From assembly GCA_031276985.1 (NCBI GenBank), contig JAISMA010000192.1:1-37845 (forward strand): 37,845 bases of DNA, in the 5' to 3' direction. How positions within the stretch are numbered: position 1 is the first letter of the stretch; each line of letters begins with the position of its first letter. This document shows, piece after piece, positions 8,564 to 14,394 of this stretch. The stretch is from Helicobacteraceae bacterium (lineage in GTDB: Bacteria; Campylobacterota; Campylobacteria; Campylobacterales; SZUA-545). The notes beneath the pieces are model-generated. The model was not told the DNA's origin. It saw only the letters and a list, made by a program, of their open reading frames with translations, and made no database searches. The position numbers were made by a program, and so were the translations under genes.

Positions 8564-10165
8564 TTATTGTTTAGGCGATTTCTCCTGCCAATATAGCGTC
8601 GGATACTTATAATCGCCAAACGCGCCCCAAACCCAAGGATTGGCGTCATTACCGCCAAAGCGCCAGCCAAGCCCGCCGTCGCTTTCGGATTTCAAATAAG
8701 TCGCGTTTAGCTCGAAATTAGCTTGCGTAGTACTATCGCCTTCTACGCCGTTAGCGCCCAAAGCGCTTACGTTCATTGAATCAAGCGCGAAATTGTTAAA
8801 TATACGCTCGGCGGGAGCTAAAGCGTCTTTATGTCCGATTATGCGATTTGCGTCGCCCGTCGCCGTAATTTTTGCGTTGATAGCGGCGTTGTTTGAAATT
8901 TTAATCCAATGTCCCGAAGCGCCGCCGACAATACCGCCAACTTTATAATCGCCGCCGATATTGCCTTCGGAATAACTATTTGCTATCAAAAGAAACCCGT
9001 TTCCAAAATCTCCTACGGCAAAGCCCGCGATTCCGCCCGTGAAATTACCTTCGCCGATAACGTTGCCTATCGAATAGCTATTATTGATTTCGCTGTTATC
9101 GTCGCCATGGTTATAAGCGTATCCCGCTATGCCGCCAACATGATTAACGCCCTTTATTCTCGCCGCGGAATATACGTTTTTCACTCTGCCTTCCAGAAAA
9201 TATCCGACGATTCCGCCCGTATTATTGCCGCCAATAATTTCGCCTTTGGAATAGCTGTCGTTTATATCGCCGTTTTCAACTCGTCCCGCGATCCCGCCCG
9301 CATAGTCGCCGCCTTTTACGTTGCCTTCAAATCCGCTAAGGCTTATTTTGCCGTCGTTAACTCCCGCGATTCCGCCTGTATGATCGCTACCGCTTACGTC
9401 GCCTTTGAATATAGCGCCGCTAATTACGCCGTTGTTGTTTCCCGCGATTCCGCCCGTATTAGAAACGCCGCTTATAGCGCCCTCGAAGCTAACGTTTTCT
9501 ATTAAGCCGTCGTTGATCGCGGCGATCGCTCCGCTATAGTAGCTAGAGCCGTTTATTTCTTTGCCAATCGCCGTTTTTACCGCGAGGTTTTTTACCGCGC
9601 CGTAGTTTCCAATCGTTTTGAATAATCCCACATGCGAATCGCCCTCGCCGTCAATCCATAACTCCGTTATAGCGTATCCGTTTCCGCTTAACGTTCCCAT
9701 AAACTTTTTTGCCGAGTCGTCGCATAACGAATCCCATTTGCTTTTCAGCGCAATATCGTTTAGCACAATATATTTATTTAGCGATCCGCAACTAGCGTTA
9801 ACATCTTTTAGATCGCTTTCGGTTCTTATTTCTGTTACGTTAGCGTCGGCGTAGAAATTTGTATCGCCTTGTAGCCAATATTCGCTCGTCTTTGAAATGG
9901 GCGTAACTTCGCCGCCTTTGTACCAGTTGTCCACTCCGTATTTCGCGGAATAAACGCTAAGGTTTATCGCCGATCGATCGCGGACAATATCTTTTTCCAG
10001 CAAAGAAAGATTGGTATCGTAAAAGGCGATTTCCGCGTTTGAACCGCTTGAATCCCCGCCGCCGCCGTAGCAACCGAATAAGCCAAGCGCGACAAACGCC
10101 GAAGCGAAAAGTTTAAGCCAGCCAAAACGCTTTAGCGCGTAAAAGCGCAATCGGGTCGCGGACAT
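8564..10165 (-). CDS. GLUG-repeat surface lipoprotein
   Basis: The 533-residue product has a long N-terminal signal sequence ending in a lipobox (LFGC, Cys at about residue 31), followed by a Gly/Ser spacer typical of exported lipoproteins. From about residue 195 to 430 it carries about eight tandem GLUG-type repeats of 25-35 residues with a TGGIAG core, such as NTGGIAGNNNGVISG and HTGGIAGVNDGKIS. Such repeats form beta-solenoids and are known from adhesins and other surface proteins. The C terminus ends in an aromatic-rich domain (WRFGGN, YPTLYWQ). An AAAGGAG site precedes the ATG, and a TATAAT box lies 30 bases upstream. It ends against the decayed cas6 region. Adhesion is a family-based guess. 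Confidence 0.8.
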   Translation of the reverse strand: MSATRLRFYALKRFGWLKLFASAFVALGLFGCYGGGGDSSGSNAEIAFYDTNLSLLEKDIVRDRSAINLSVYSAKYGVDNWYKGGEVTPISKTSEYWLQGDTNFYADANVTEIRTESDLKDVNASCGSLNKYIVLNDIALKSKWDSLCDDSAKKFMGTLSGNGYAITELWIDGEGDSHVGLFKTIGNYGAVKNLAVKTAIGKEINGSSYYSGAIAAINDGLIENVSFEGAISGVSNTGGIAGNNNGVISGAIFKGDVSGSDHTGGIAGVNDGKISLSGFEGNVKGGDYAGGIAGRVENGDINDSYSKGEIIGGNNTGGIVGYFLEGRVKNVYSAARIKGVNHVGGIAGYAYNHGDDNSEINNSYSIGNVIGEGNFTGGIAGFAVGDFGNGFLLIANSYSEGNIGGDYKVGGIVGGASGHWIKISNNAAINAKITATGDANRIIGHKDALAPAERIFNNFALDSMNVSALGANGVEGDSTTQANFELNATYLKSESDGGLGWRFGGNDANPWVWGAFGDYKYPTLYWQEKSPKQ

Positions 10166-10194
10166 AACGTCTCCTTTGAGCGTGGTTTGCGTTG

Positions 10195-10200
10195 ATTATA
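10195..10200 (-). promoter_or_regulatory. -10 box for the GLUG lipoprotein gene
   Basis: On the minus strand this reads TATAAT, 30 bases before the ATG, with AAAGGAG between them (10171-10177). No good -35 is visible, which is common in this phylum. It places transcription start downstream of elements R1 and H1. Confidence 0.5.
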
Positions 10201-10261
10201 GCGCAATTGTCGTTAGATGAAGATTGGTCGCAAAAGATCGCGGCGCTTTGTCGTTGAGATA

Positions 10262-10317
10262 CCTTTTTGGATGCGCCCCCCCGCGCTCTAGCTCTGCTTT
10301 GCAAGGCAGAGCGCGGA
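10262..10317. repeat. Palindromic element H, copy 1
   Basis: About 50 bases shared with 11635-11689. On the minus strand GCTCTGC pairs with GCAGAGC around an 8-base loop. The same 5' arm can instead pair as GCGCTCT with the downstream AGAGCGC, so two exclusive hairpins are possible. The copies differ mainly in the length of a G/C run. Confidence 0.7.
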
Positions 10318-10329
10318 GCGACAAGAAGC

Positions 10330-10424
10330 GTGATCGCGCCCCCGCGAAGGCGCGCGATACGCCGATCCAGTAGCCGTAGCCAATCGATCGGCGCAACCGC
10401 TTTTTAAGAGCCGCGTTTTACCTT
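10330..10424 (-). repeat. Structured element R, copy 1
   Basis: First of four related elements (others at 11551, 13116 and 13746). On the minus strand a stem GCCGATC/GATCGGC (10386-10392 with 10361-10367) encloses the conserved loop core TGGCTACGGCTA. A second GC-rich hairpin (CGCGCC arm, TTCGCG loop) follows. It begins at the 3' end of RNase H-like gene A and lies between that gene and the GLUG lipoprotein. Confidence 0.75.
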
Positions 10425-10810
10425 TTGCTCCGCCTCTCCGCCGCCTTTCTAGCAATATCGAGGCAACTCTCATGCATATCCGATTCGTCGCCGTCGCCTA
10501 TTCTTCTTGCCTTGACTGTGCGCTCTTTGCCGTTTGCCTTTTTCGCCGCGTCAAGTTGATCCAAAAGGTCTTCGTTTTTCTCTGGCTTTGTAATATCGCC
10601 ATTGATGCCTTTTTGGATATAGATGTTGTTGCTAATCACCTCGATTTCGCAAGATGCGGTCAGAACTTTCAGCGCCTCTATGACGGCGGTTAGCTCCATT
10701 TTGTGGTTGTCTGTCGTTTCAACCGGACCGCCGCTAATTAACGCGACCGCGCTCCATCCGCCCGGTATGTTCTTGTTTCCCAAACCCGCAGGAAAAACAC
10801 TGATTTTCAC
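10418..10810 (-). CDS. Degenerate RNase HI-like protein (paralogue A), catalytic residues lost
   Basis: The 130-residue product follows the RNase HI fold in order: the GGWSAV strand, the HKMELTAVIEAL helix with its glutamate, the YIQKGI helix, the NEDLLDQLDAAKK segment and the C-terminal helix LDIARKAAERR. Three of the four DEDD acidic positions are changed. The TDG motif reads PAG (A8), the second aspartate lies at SNN (N61/N62), and the final CD reads CL (C116, L117); only E39 remains. It should therefore not cleave RNA-DNA hybrids. The start is GTG with an excellent AAAAGGAG site. The gene is intact and well initiated, so it may have been kept as a binding protein. Its central part is the source-like sequence for the repeats in the gene at 13281. 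Confidence 0.7.
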   Translation of the reverse strand: MKISVFPAGLGNKNIPGGWSAVALISGGPVETTDNHKMELTAVIEALKVLTASCEIEVISNNIYIQKGINGDITKPEKNEDLLDQLDAAKKANGKERTVKARRIGDGDESDMHESCLDIARKAAERRSKR

Positions 10811-10927
10811 TTTGACTCCTTTTGTAGTTTTGCCAAAGCGATCGACGCTAGATTTTTCTTTGCATCGCTTCGCAATGTTTGAGCAAGATTTAACTTGCCG
10901 ACTTTTTTGACATTTCGTTTAGCGCCG

Positions 10928-10963
10928 CGCCGCAACAGTTTGCTTTTTGCAGTTTTTGCGGCG
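10928..10963. repeat. Conserved hairpin CGCCGCAA/TTGCGGCG, copy A
   Basis: A perfect 8-bp stem with a 20-base loop. It is repeated without change at 14346-14381, while flanking bases differ between the copies. It lies between the small ORF at 10977 and RNase H-like gene A. No T run follows, so a simple terminator is not supported. Confidence 0.6.
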
Positions 10964-10976
10964 TAAATCGCGGATT

Positions 10977-11090
10977 TTATGGAGGAGCGGGCATAAGAGC
11001 TTTTCCTTGCGCTTCGGTCAATCCTAGTTTCACGCCCGTTCCCTCTTGATTCAAAAAGTTAGCGATCGTAGCGCAAGCATTCTTAAACAT
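10977..11090 (-). CDS. Conserved 37-aa ORF between M23 and RNase H-like genes (copy A)
   Basis: An ATG-started frame of 37 codons ends in TAA, and its product ends with EAQGKALMPAPP. I do not recognise a family. It is worth listing because the homologous stretch at 14395-14675 keeps the same amino-acid ends, although there the ATG is ACG and an in-frame TAG and a 170-base insertion interrupt it. The ribosome-binding site is weak (AAGAA). It lies 66 bases after the stop of the duplicated M23 segment, as it does in copy B. It could be a small protein or the remnant tail of a longer gene. Confidence 0.4.
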   Translation of the reverse strand: MFKNACATIANFLNQEGTGVKLGLTEAQGKALMPAPP

Positions 11091-11156
11091 TTCTTAAATA
11101 CGCGAAAATTATTTTGACGCTTGCCGCGAGGCTCTCTTTCGCCCGCGACGGAATTT

Positions 11157-11570
11157 TTAGATTGAGATTAGTTGCAAAGGATTTATGGGCAAACCGTCTT
11201 TGGTAACTTCAAAAACAAGCTCGTCGCTTACTCGCCCGATTGATTCGCGTTCTTTAAGCGATCGCGCCACTTTGATATTGGGCGAAATGCTGTCGAGATT
11301 GCGATAGATCGTGTGAATGTTGCCCTGATGTTCAACAATCACCACTTTGCCCAACGCTTTGATATTGTCGGCGAAAACCACTTTGCCGGGCAGCACGTTT
11401 CGGACAAGCGCGTCGCTTGAGCTTGCCCTGAGCGTTACGGAGTCGTTGTGTATTTTGATGTTGTAAACGGGATCAGTGTATGGACCAAACTCTTTCACGA
11501 GTTTTATCGGCGGGCTATCCAGCGGCGCTTTGACCTTTTTGCCGTCGTAAGCGCCCGCGAAGGCGCGCAA
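11157..11570 (-). pseudogene. Duplicated C-terminal segment of the M23/EnvC-like peptidase gene
   Basis: The frame encodes 132 residues identical to residues 277-408 of the full-length protein at 14752-15978, preceded by five residues from element R2. It lacks the signal peptide and the coiled coil, so it cannot be an exported EnvC-like activator as it stands. Against the intact copy it has seven nucleotide differences over about 400 bases, and every one is synonymous; the flanks carry indels. Only a TTG (11570) with no ribosome-binding site is available as a start. The join to R2 falls in the shared octamer GCGGGCGC. It is either a recent truncation of a copy that evolved under selection elsewhere, or it is maintained by gene conversion. 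Confidence 0.8.
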
Positions 11571-11637
11571 TACGCCAATCGGTTAGCCGTAGCCATCCGA
11601 TCGGCGCAACCGCTTTTCAAGAGCCGCGTTTTACCTT
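11551..11637 (-). repeat. Structured element R, copy 2 (fused to the M23 fragment)
   Basis: Minus-strand stem GCCGATC (11605-11599) with GATTGGC (11580-11574), which needs one G-U pair. The loop core TGGCTACGGCTA is kept. Unlike the other copies it is followed by the M23 fragment, joined at GCGGGCGC, and preceded by element H2, joined at AAAAGGTA. Confidence 0.75.
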
Positions 11638-11689
11638 TTTTGGATGCGCCCCACGCGCTCTAGCTCTGCTTTGCAAGGCAGAGCGCGGA
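11635..11689. repeat. Palindromic element H, copy 2
   Basis: Second copy of the element at 10262-10317, with the same nested palindromes (GCTCTGC/GCAGAGC and GCGCTCT/AGAGCGC). It sits between the stop of the FGE-domain lipoprotein gene and element R2. Confidence 0.7.
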
Positions 11690-11719
11690 ACGAACGGGTG
11701 GGCTAACGCCAAACGTTTC

Positions 11720-13096
11720 CTACTGATCTTTTACGATGCGAAGTCTGCGGTCGCCATAGTCGCCTTCCTCGCGCCAAGTCGCGTTTTTGCCGCGTCCGAC
11801 AAAATACCCGCAGTAACCTTTCTTTGGCTGATTCGCCGGATCAACCTGATCTTTTGCGGAATAAGCGCCGTAGCAATCGCCTGCCAACTGCTTTTCGTAG
11901 ACGAAGGAGAGCCCGTATTGATTGGTGTCGCCACGCTTGTATTTCTCTTCGCCAGCTTTATAGTTATCCCCCCAAAAGAATTTTGTCGTCGTACCTGCGC
12001 GCATCGCGTAGTCTAATTCAGCTTCGGTAGGCAGGCGGTATTTGGTTGTGTTTTCTTTTTTATTTAGCGCCGCAATAAACTTTTGCGCTGTTTCAAACCA
12101 AAAGCTGTCGACTTCCTCGTTTTCGCCTATTCCCCTCCCATACGCTTCGCCCGTAACGTCATACCACATTCCGCCGGTAATTTTAAGGTCTTTGGCGATG
12201 TAAAACGGCTTGGTTAGCGTTACTTTATGTTGCGGTATTTCGTTTTCATTGCATTGGCGTTTCATCTGTCCCAAAGCGACCGCTCTCGCGTTTGCGGGAT
12301 CGTCGTATGGATCGGTGCACCCCATTTGGAAGGAGCCTGGCGGAATCAAAACAAACTCCATGCCGATTGAGTTTTTGAATGTGGGTAGATTCTGAACCTC
12401 GACCAGCGGTTTTTTCAGCTCTTCGGCAAGTTTACGCTCCGCTTCCGCCTTTGCTTCCGCTTCTTTGCGTTTTACTTCGGCAAGTTTACGCTCCGCTTCC
12501 GCCTTTGCTTCAGGGGACAGTGCGCATCTGGCCGATTCCATTCCATTCGACGCCCAGTCCTTTTCTGTTTTCATAAGAGATATCTTCCCTTTTTCGCAGT
12601 GGAACGCGACGCCGCCAACGACAAGCTGTTTTTCCCCAAAAAGCGCTTCCAGCTCGCTCTTTTTCGCTCCGTATAAGTAGTTATTTGCTGGTAGCGACTC
12701 CGCATACGGAAACGGATACAGCAAATCGTAGCTCTGCAAAACTCCGGCCACTATGTGAAATACGTGGGCGGAGGACGAATCAACCTCCACCGTAACGTCC
12801 TTTTTGCCCGTAACGGTGTAGTTGAAATACACGAGAAAAGTACCGTCTTGCTGCTTTAGGCGATCGGTTATCTGCGCTTTGATCTCGAAAACAGCCATTA
12901 TAGCCTCCACCCAATCTTTCTCGCGACTATCTGTATATTGAGCAAATCTATATTGAACAAAGCTCTCCAACAAACGTTTCTCGTAGTTCTGCCGCACAAA
13001 ATCCTCGACTACCTTTTCGTCGGGCTTTTCGGCGCAACCGCTAAAGGCGATCATCGCAATAAGCGCGATCATAGTCGCGTACTTTCTTGTTTTCAT
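11720..13096 (-). CDS. Lipoprotein with C-terminal FGE-sulfatase (SUMF1-like) domain
   Basis: The 458 residues contain a signal peptide with lipobox FSGC (Cys about residue 21), an unassigned domain to about residue 195, and a charged coiled coil made of AEAERKLAE-type repeats (about 200-235). A formylglycine-generating-enzyme-like C-type-lectin fold follows, with FKNSIGMEFVLIPPGSFQMG, the HKVTLTKPFYIAK segment and YRLPTEAELDYAMRAGT. The usual C-terminal GNVWEW and RGGSW motifs are missing or altered (GYFVGRGKNATWR, RRLRIVKD), so enzyme activity is unlikely. The domain may act as a binding module. An AAAGG site precedes the ATG. The leader and 5' region are nearly identical to those of the gene at 13281-13727, and element R3 lies just upstream. 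Confidence 0.85.
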   Translation of the reverse strand: MKTRKYATMIALIAMIAFSGCAEKPDEKVVEDFVRQNYEKRLLESFVQYRFAQYTDSREKDWVEAIMAVFEIKAQITDRLKQQDGTFLVYFNYTVTGKKDVTVEVDSSSAHVFHIVAGVLQSYDLLYPFPYAESLPANNYLYGAKKSELEALFGEKQLVVGGVAFHCEKGKISLMKTEKDWASNGMESARCALSPEAKAEAERKLAEVKRKEAEAKAEAERKLAEELKKPLVEVQNLPTFKNSIGMEFVLIPPGSFQMGCTDPYDDPANARAVALGQMKRQCNENEIPQHKVTLTKPFYIAKDLKITGGMWYDVTGEAYGRGIGENEEVDSFWFETAQKFIAALNKKENTTKYRLPTEAELDYAMRAGTTTKFFWGDNYKAGEEKYKRGDTNQYGLSFVYEKQLAGDCYGAYSAKDQVDPANQPKKGYCGYFVGRGKNATWREEGDYGDRRLRIVKDQ

Positions 13097-13115
13097 TGTT
13101 TGACCTTTCTGTTTG

Positions 13116-13206
13116 TGATCGCGCCCGCGAAGGCGCGCAATACGCCAATCGGTTAGCCGTAGCCATTTGATTGGCGCAACCGCTTTTCGAGAGCCGCGTT
13201 TTACAT
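13116..13206 (-). repeat. Structured element R, copy 3
   Basis: Minus-strand stem GCCAATC (13175-13169) with GATTGGC (13150-13144), a fully paired A-U version of the G-C pair seen in copy 1. The CGCGCC/GGCGCG hairpin follows and ends about 25 bases before the start of the FGE-domain lipoprotein gene, so it would lie in its 5' untranslated region or intercistronic leader. Confidence 0.75.
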
Positions 13207-13281
13207 TTTTCGCCGCCTCTCTGCCGCCTTTCTAGCAATATCGAGGCGACGCTTATGCATATCCGCTTCGTCGCCGTCGCC
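13201..13281 (-). pseudogene. Orphan C-terminal tail of an RNase H-like gene
   Basis: Directly after the stop of the gene at 13281-13727 the sequence continues, one frame away, with GDGDEADMHK and LDIARKAAERR before a TAA. This is the C terminus of RNase H-like protein A with few changes. It shows that the upstream chimeric gene lost its original ending through a small deletion. Confidence 0.7.
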
Positions 13282-13727
13282 TATTCCTCTACGCTTTTTA
13301 CCGTTTGCTTTTTCGCCTCGTCAGTCCGATCCAAAAGGTCTTTGTTTTTCACGCGCTCTATAGCGTCATTGTTTTGGATATAGGCGTAGATTTGCCACAC
13401 AAAATCATCAGCGTCATTGAAGCCGTTTTGGATATAGGCGTAGATTTGCCACACAAAATCATCGACTACCTTTTGCTTTTTCGCCTCGTCAGTCCGATCC
13501 AAAAGGTCTTTGTTTTTCACGCGCTCTATAGCGTCATTGACGCCGTTTTGGATATAGGCGTAGATTTGCCGCACAAAATCATCAGCGTCATTGACGCCGT
13601 TTTGGATATAGGCGTAGATTTGCCGCTGATAGTCCTCGACCGTCTTTTTATCAGGCTCTGCGGCGTAACCGCTAATGGCAATCGACGCAATAAGCGCGAT
13701 CATAGTCGCGTACTTTCTTGTTTTCAT
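13281..13727 (-). CDS. Chimeric secreted repeat protein (lipoprotein leader plus RNase H-derived repeats)
   Basis: The 148-residue product starts with MKTRKYATMIALIA, the same leader as the FGE-domain lipoprotein, but the lipobox cysteine is replaced by tyrosine (ISGYAAEP). It should therefore be secreted by signal peptidase I rather than lipidated. The rest consists of repeated IYAYIQNG units joined to DDFV(R/W)Q segments and two copies of NKDLLDRTDEAKKQ. The DDFVRQ part resembles the start of the mature FGE lipoprotein, while YIQNG-NDA and NKDLLDRTDEAKK resemble YIQKGINGD and NEDLLDQLDAAKK of RNase H-like protein A. A 168-bp internal duplication is visible. The start follows an AAAGG site. 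It is open throughout, but whether it folds or functions is unknown. Confidence 0.6.
   Translation of the reverse strand: MKTRKYATMIALIASIAISGYAAEPDKKTVEDYQRQIYAYIQNGVNDADDFVRQIYAYIQNGVNDAIERVKNKDLLDRTDEAKKQKVVDDFVWQIYAYIQNGFNDADDFVWQIYAYIQNNDAIERVKNKDLLDRTDEAKKQTVKSVEE
13296..13640. repeat. 168-bp tandem duplication with internal 52-bp units
   Basis: The sequence around AGTCCGATCC recurs exactly 168 bases apart (13323 and 13491). Within each half, units containing GGATATAGGCGTAGATTTGC occur twice, about 52 bases apart, giving four copies. All periods keep or nearly keep the reading frame of the chimeric gene. Confidence 0.85.
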
Positions 13728-13745
13728 TGTTTGACCTTTCTGTTT

Positions 13746-13810
13746 GCGATCGCGCCGCGAAGGCGCGTAGTACACCGATCGGTTAGCCGTAGCCATTCGA
13801 TCGGCGCAAC
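13746..13810 (-). repeat. Structured element R, copy 4
   Basis: Minus-strand stem GCCGATC (13805-13799) with GATCGGT (13780-13774), closed by a G-U pair. The loop core is the same as in the other copies, followed by a CGCGCC/GGCGCG hairpin. It lies between the RNase H-like gene B and the start of the chimeric secreted-protein gene, ending about 20 bases before that start. Confidence 0.75.
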
Positions 13811-13813
13811 GGG

Positions 13814-14242
13814 TTATCCCTTGTTCTTGAGCTTTTCAGCGACCTCTTCGGCGATCTTTTTGGCAATCTCTCGCGCGATCTTGTCGCATTGTTTAAGCTC
13901 CTCAATGGAATTTCTTTTCAGCCATTTCGCCGTTACCTTGTGCCGTTTGGCGACGGCGAGATACGCATCCCACAAATAGGGTTTTTCGCTGTCTTTTACC
14001 CCGTTATTGATCCCATTTACAACGATTTCGTTGTCTAAAGTTAGCTCTATCGAGCTAGGCTCTTTCAACAAAAGAAGCGCCGCTACAGCGGGCGCAAACT
14101 CCATTTCATAACTGGTAGCGTATGTAGCGCCGCCGCTTAATACTTGTTCCGCGCCGCCCTCGCTTCGCACGATCGCGCACCAACCGCCCGCGCCCGGATT
14201 AGGCACAGCGCTTCCGTCGGTAAAGATTTTAACTTGTCCCAT
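13814..14242 (-). CDS. RNase HI-like protein (paralogue B), catalytic acids retained
   Basis: The 142-residue product fits the RNase HI fold: IFTDGSAVPNPGAGGWCAI, then SYEMEFA, the LDNEIVVNGINNG segment and the C-terminal QCDKIAREIAKK helix. The four acidic residues D9, E48, D70 and D120 are in the expected places. The glycine-histidine loop before the last aspartate is not conserved (LKRNSIEELKQCD), and the C terminus ends in a Lys/Glu-rich helix. It might still cleave the RNA strand of RNA-DNA hybrids. The start at MGQVKIF has a GAAAGGA site; the in-frame upstream extension is not conserved. It is only distantly similar to paralogue A. Confidence 0.75.
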   Translation of the reverse strand: MGQVKIFTDGSAVPNPGAGGWCAIVRSEGGAEQVLSGGATYATSYEMEFAPAVAALLLLKEPSSIELTLDNEIVVNGINNGVKDSEKPYLWDAYLAVAKRHKVTAKWLKRNSIEELKQCDKIAREIAKKIAEEVAEKLKNKG

Positions 14243-14345
14243 TTTTTGTTCCTTTCGATTTAATGACCGCCAAGCAATCAATGATCGCTTCGCAATGTTT
14301 GAGCAAGATTTAACTTGCTAGTTTTTAACGTTTCGCTTAGCGCCG

Positions 14346-14381
14346 CGCCGCAACAGTTTGCTTTTTGCAGTTTTTGCGGCG
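14346..14381. repeat. Conserved hairpin CGCCGCAA/TTGCGGCG, copy B
   Basis: Identical in stem and loop to 10928-10963 and placed identically between the small-ORF copy and an RNase H-like gene. Confidence 0.6.
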
Positions 14382-14394
14382 TAAATTGCGAATT

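Noticed and set aside
8900..9500. Regularly spaced repeats suggesting a CRISPR array
   Set aside because: The spacing varies (about 75-100 bases), the repeats are degenerate, and they encode GLUG protein repeats in frame.
8909..9505. Long plus-strand open frame opposite the GLUG lipoprotein
   Set aside because: It mirrors the regular Gly/Ile codon repeats of the real minus-strand gene and has no ribosome-binding site.
10928..10963. Rho-independent terminator
   Set aside because: The stem is good, but neither strand has a T run after it and the loop is 20 bases long.
11720..13096. Diversity-generating retroelement
   Set aside because: No reverse transcriptase and no second copy of the C-terminal region (template repeat) are visible in the window; kept only as a genome-wide check.
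10330..13810. Element R as integron attC sites with gene cassettes
   Set aside because: The attC core motifs RYYYAAC and GTRRRRY are not present in the required positions, and no integron integrase is in the window.
13305..13979. 224-residue plus-strand frame across the repeat gene
   Set aside because: The antisense of in-frame repeats stays open by periodicity; the minus-strand frame has the leader peptide and ribosome-binding site.
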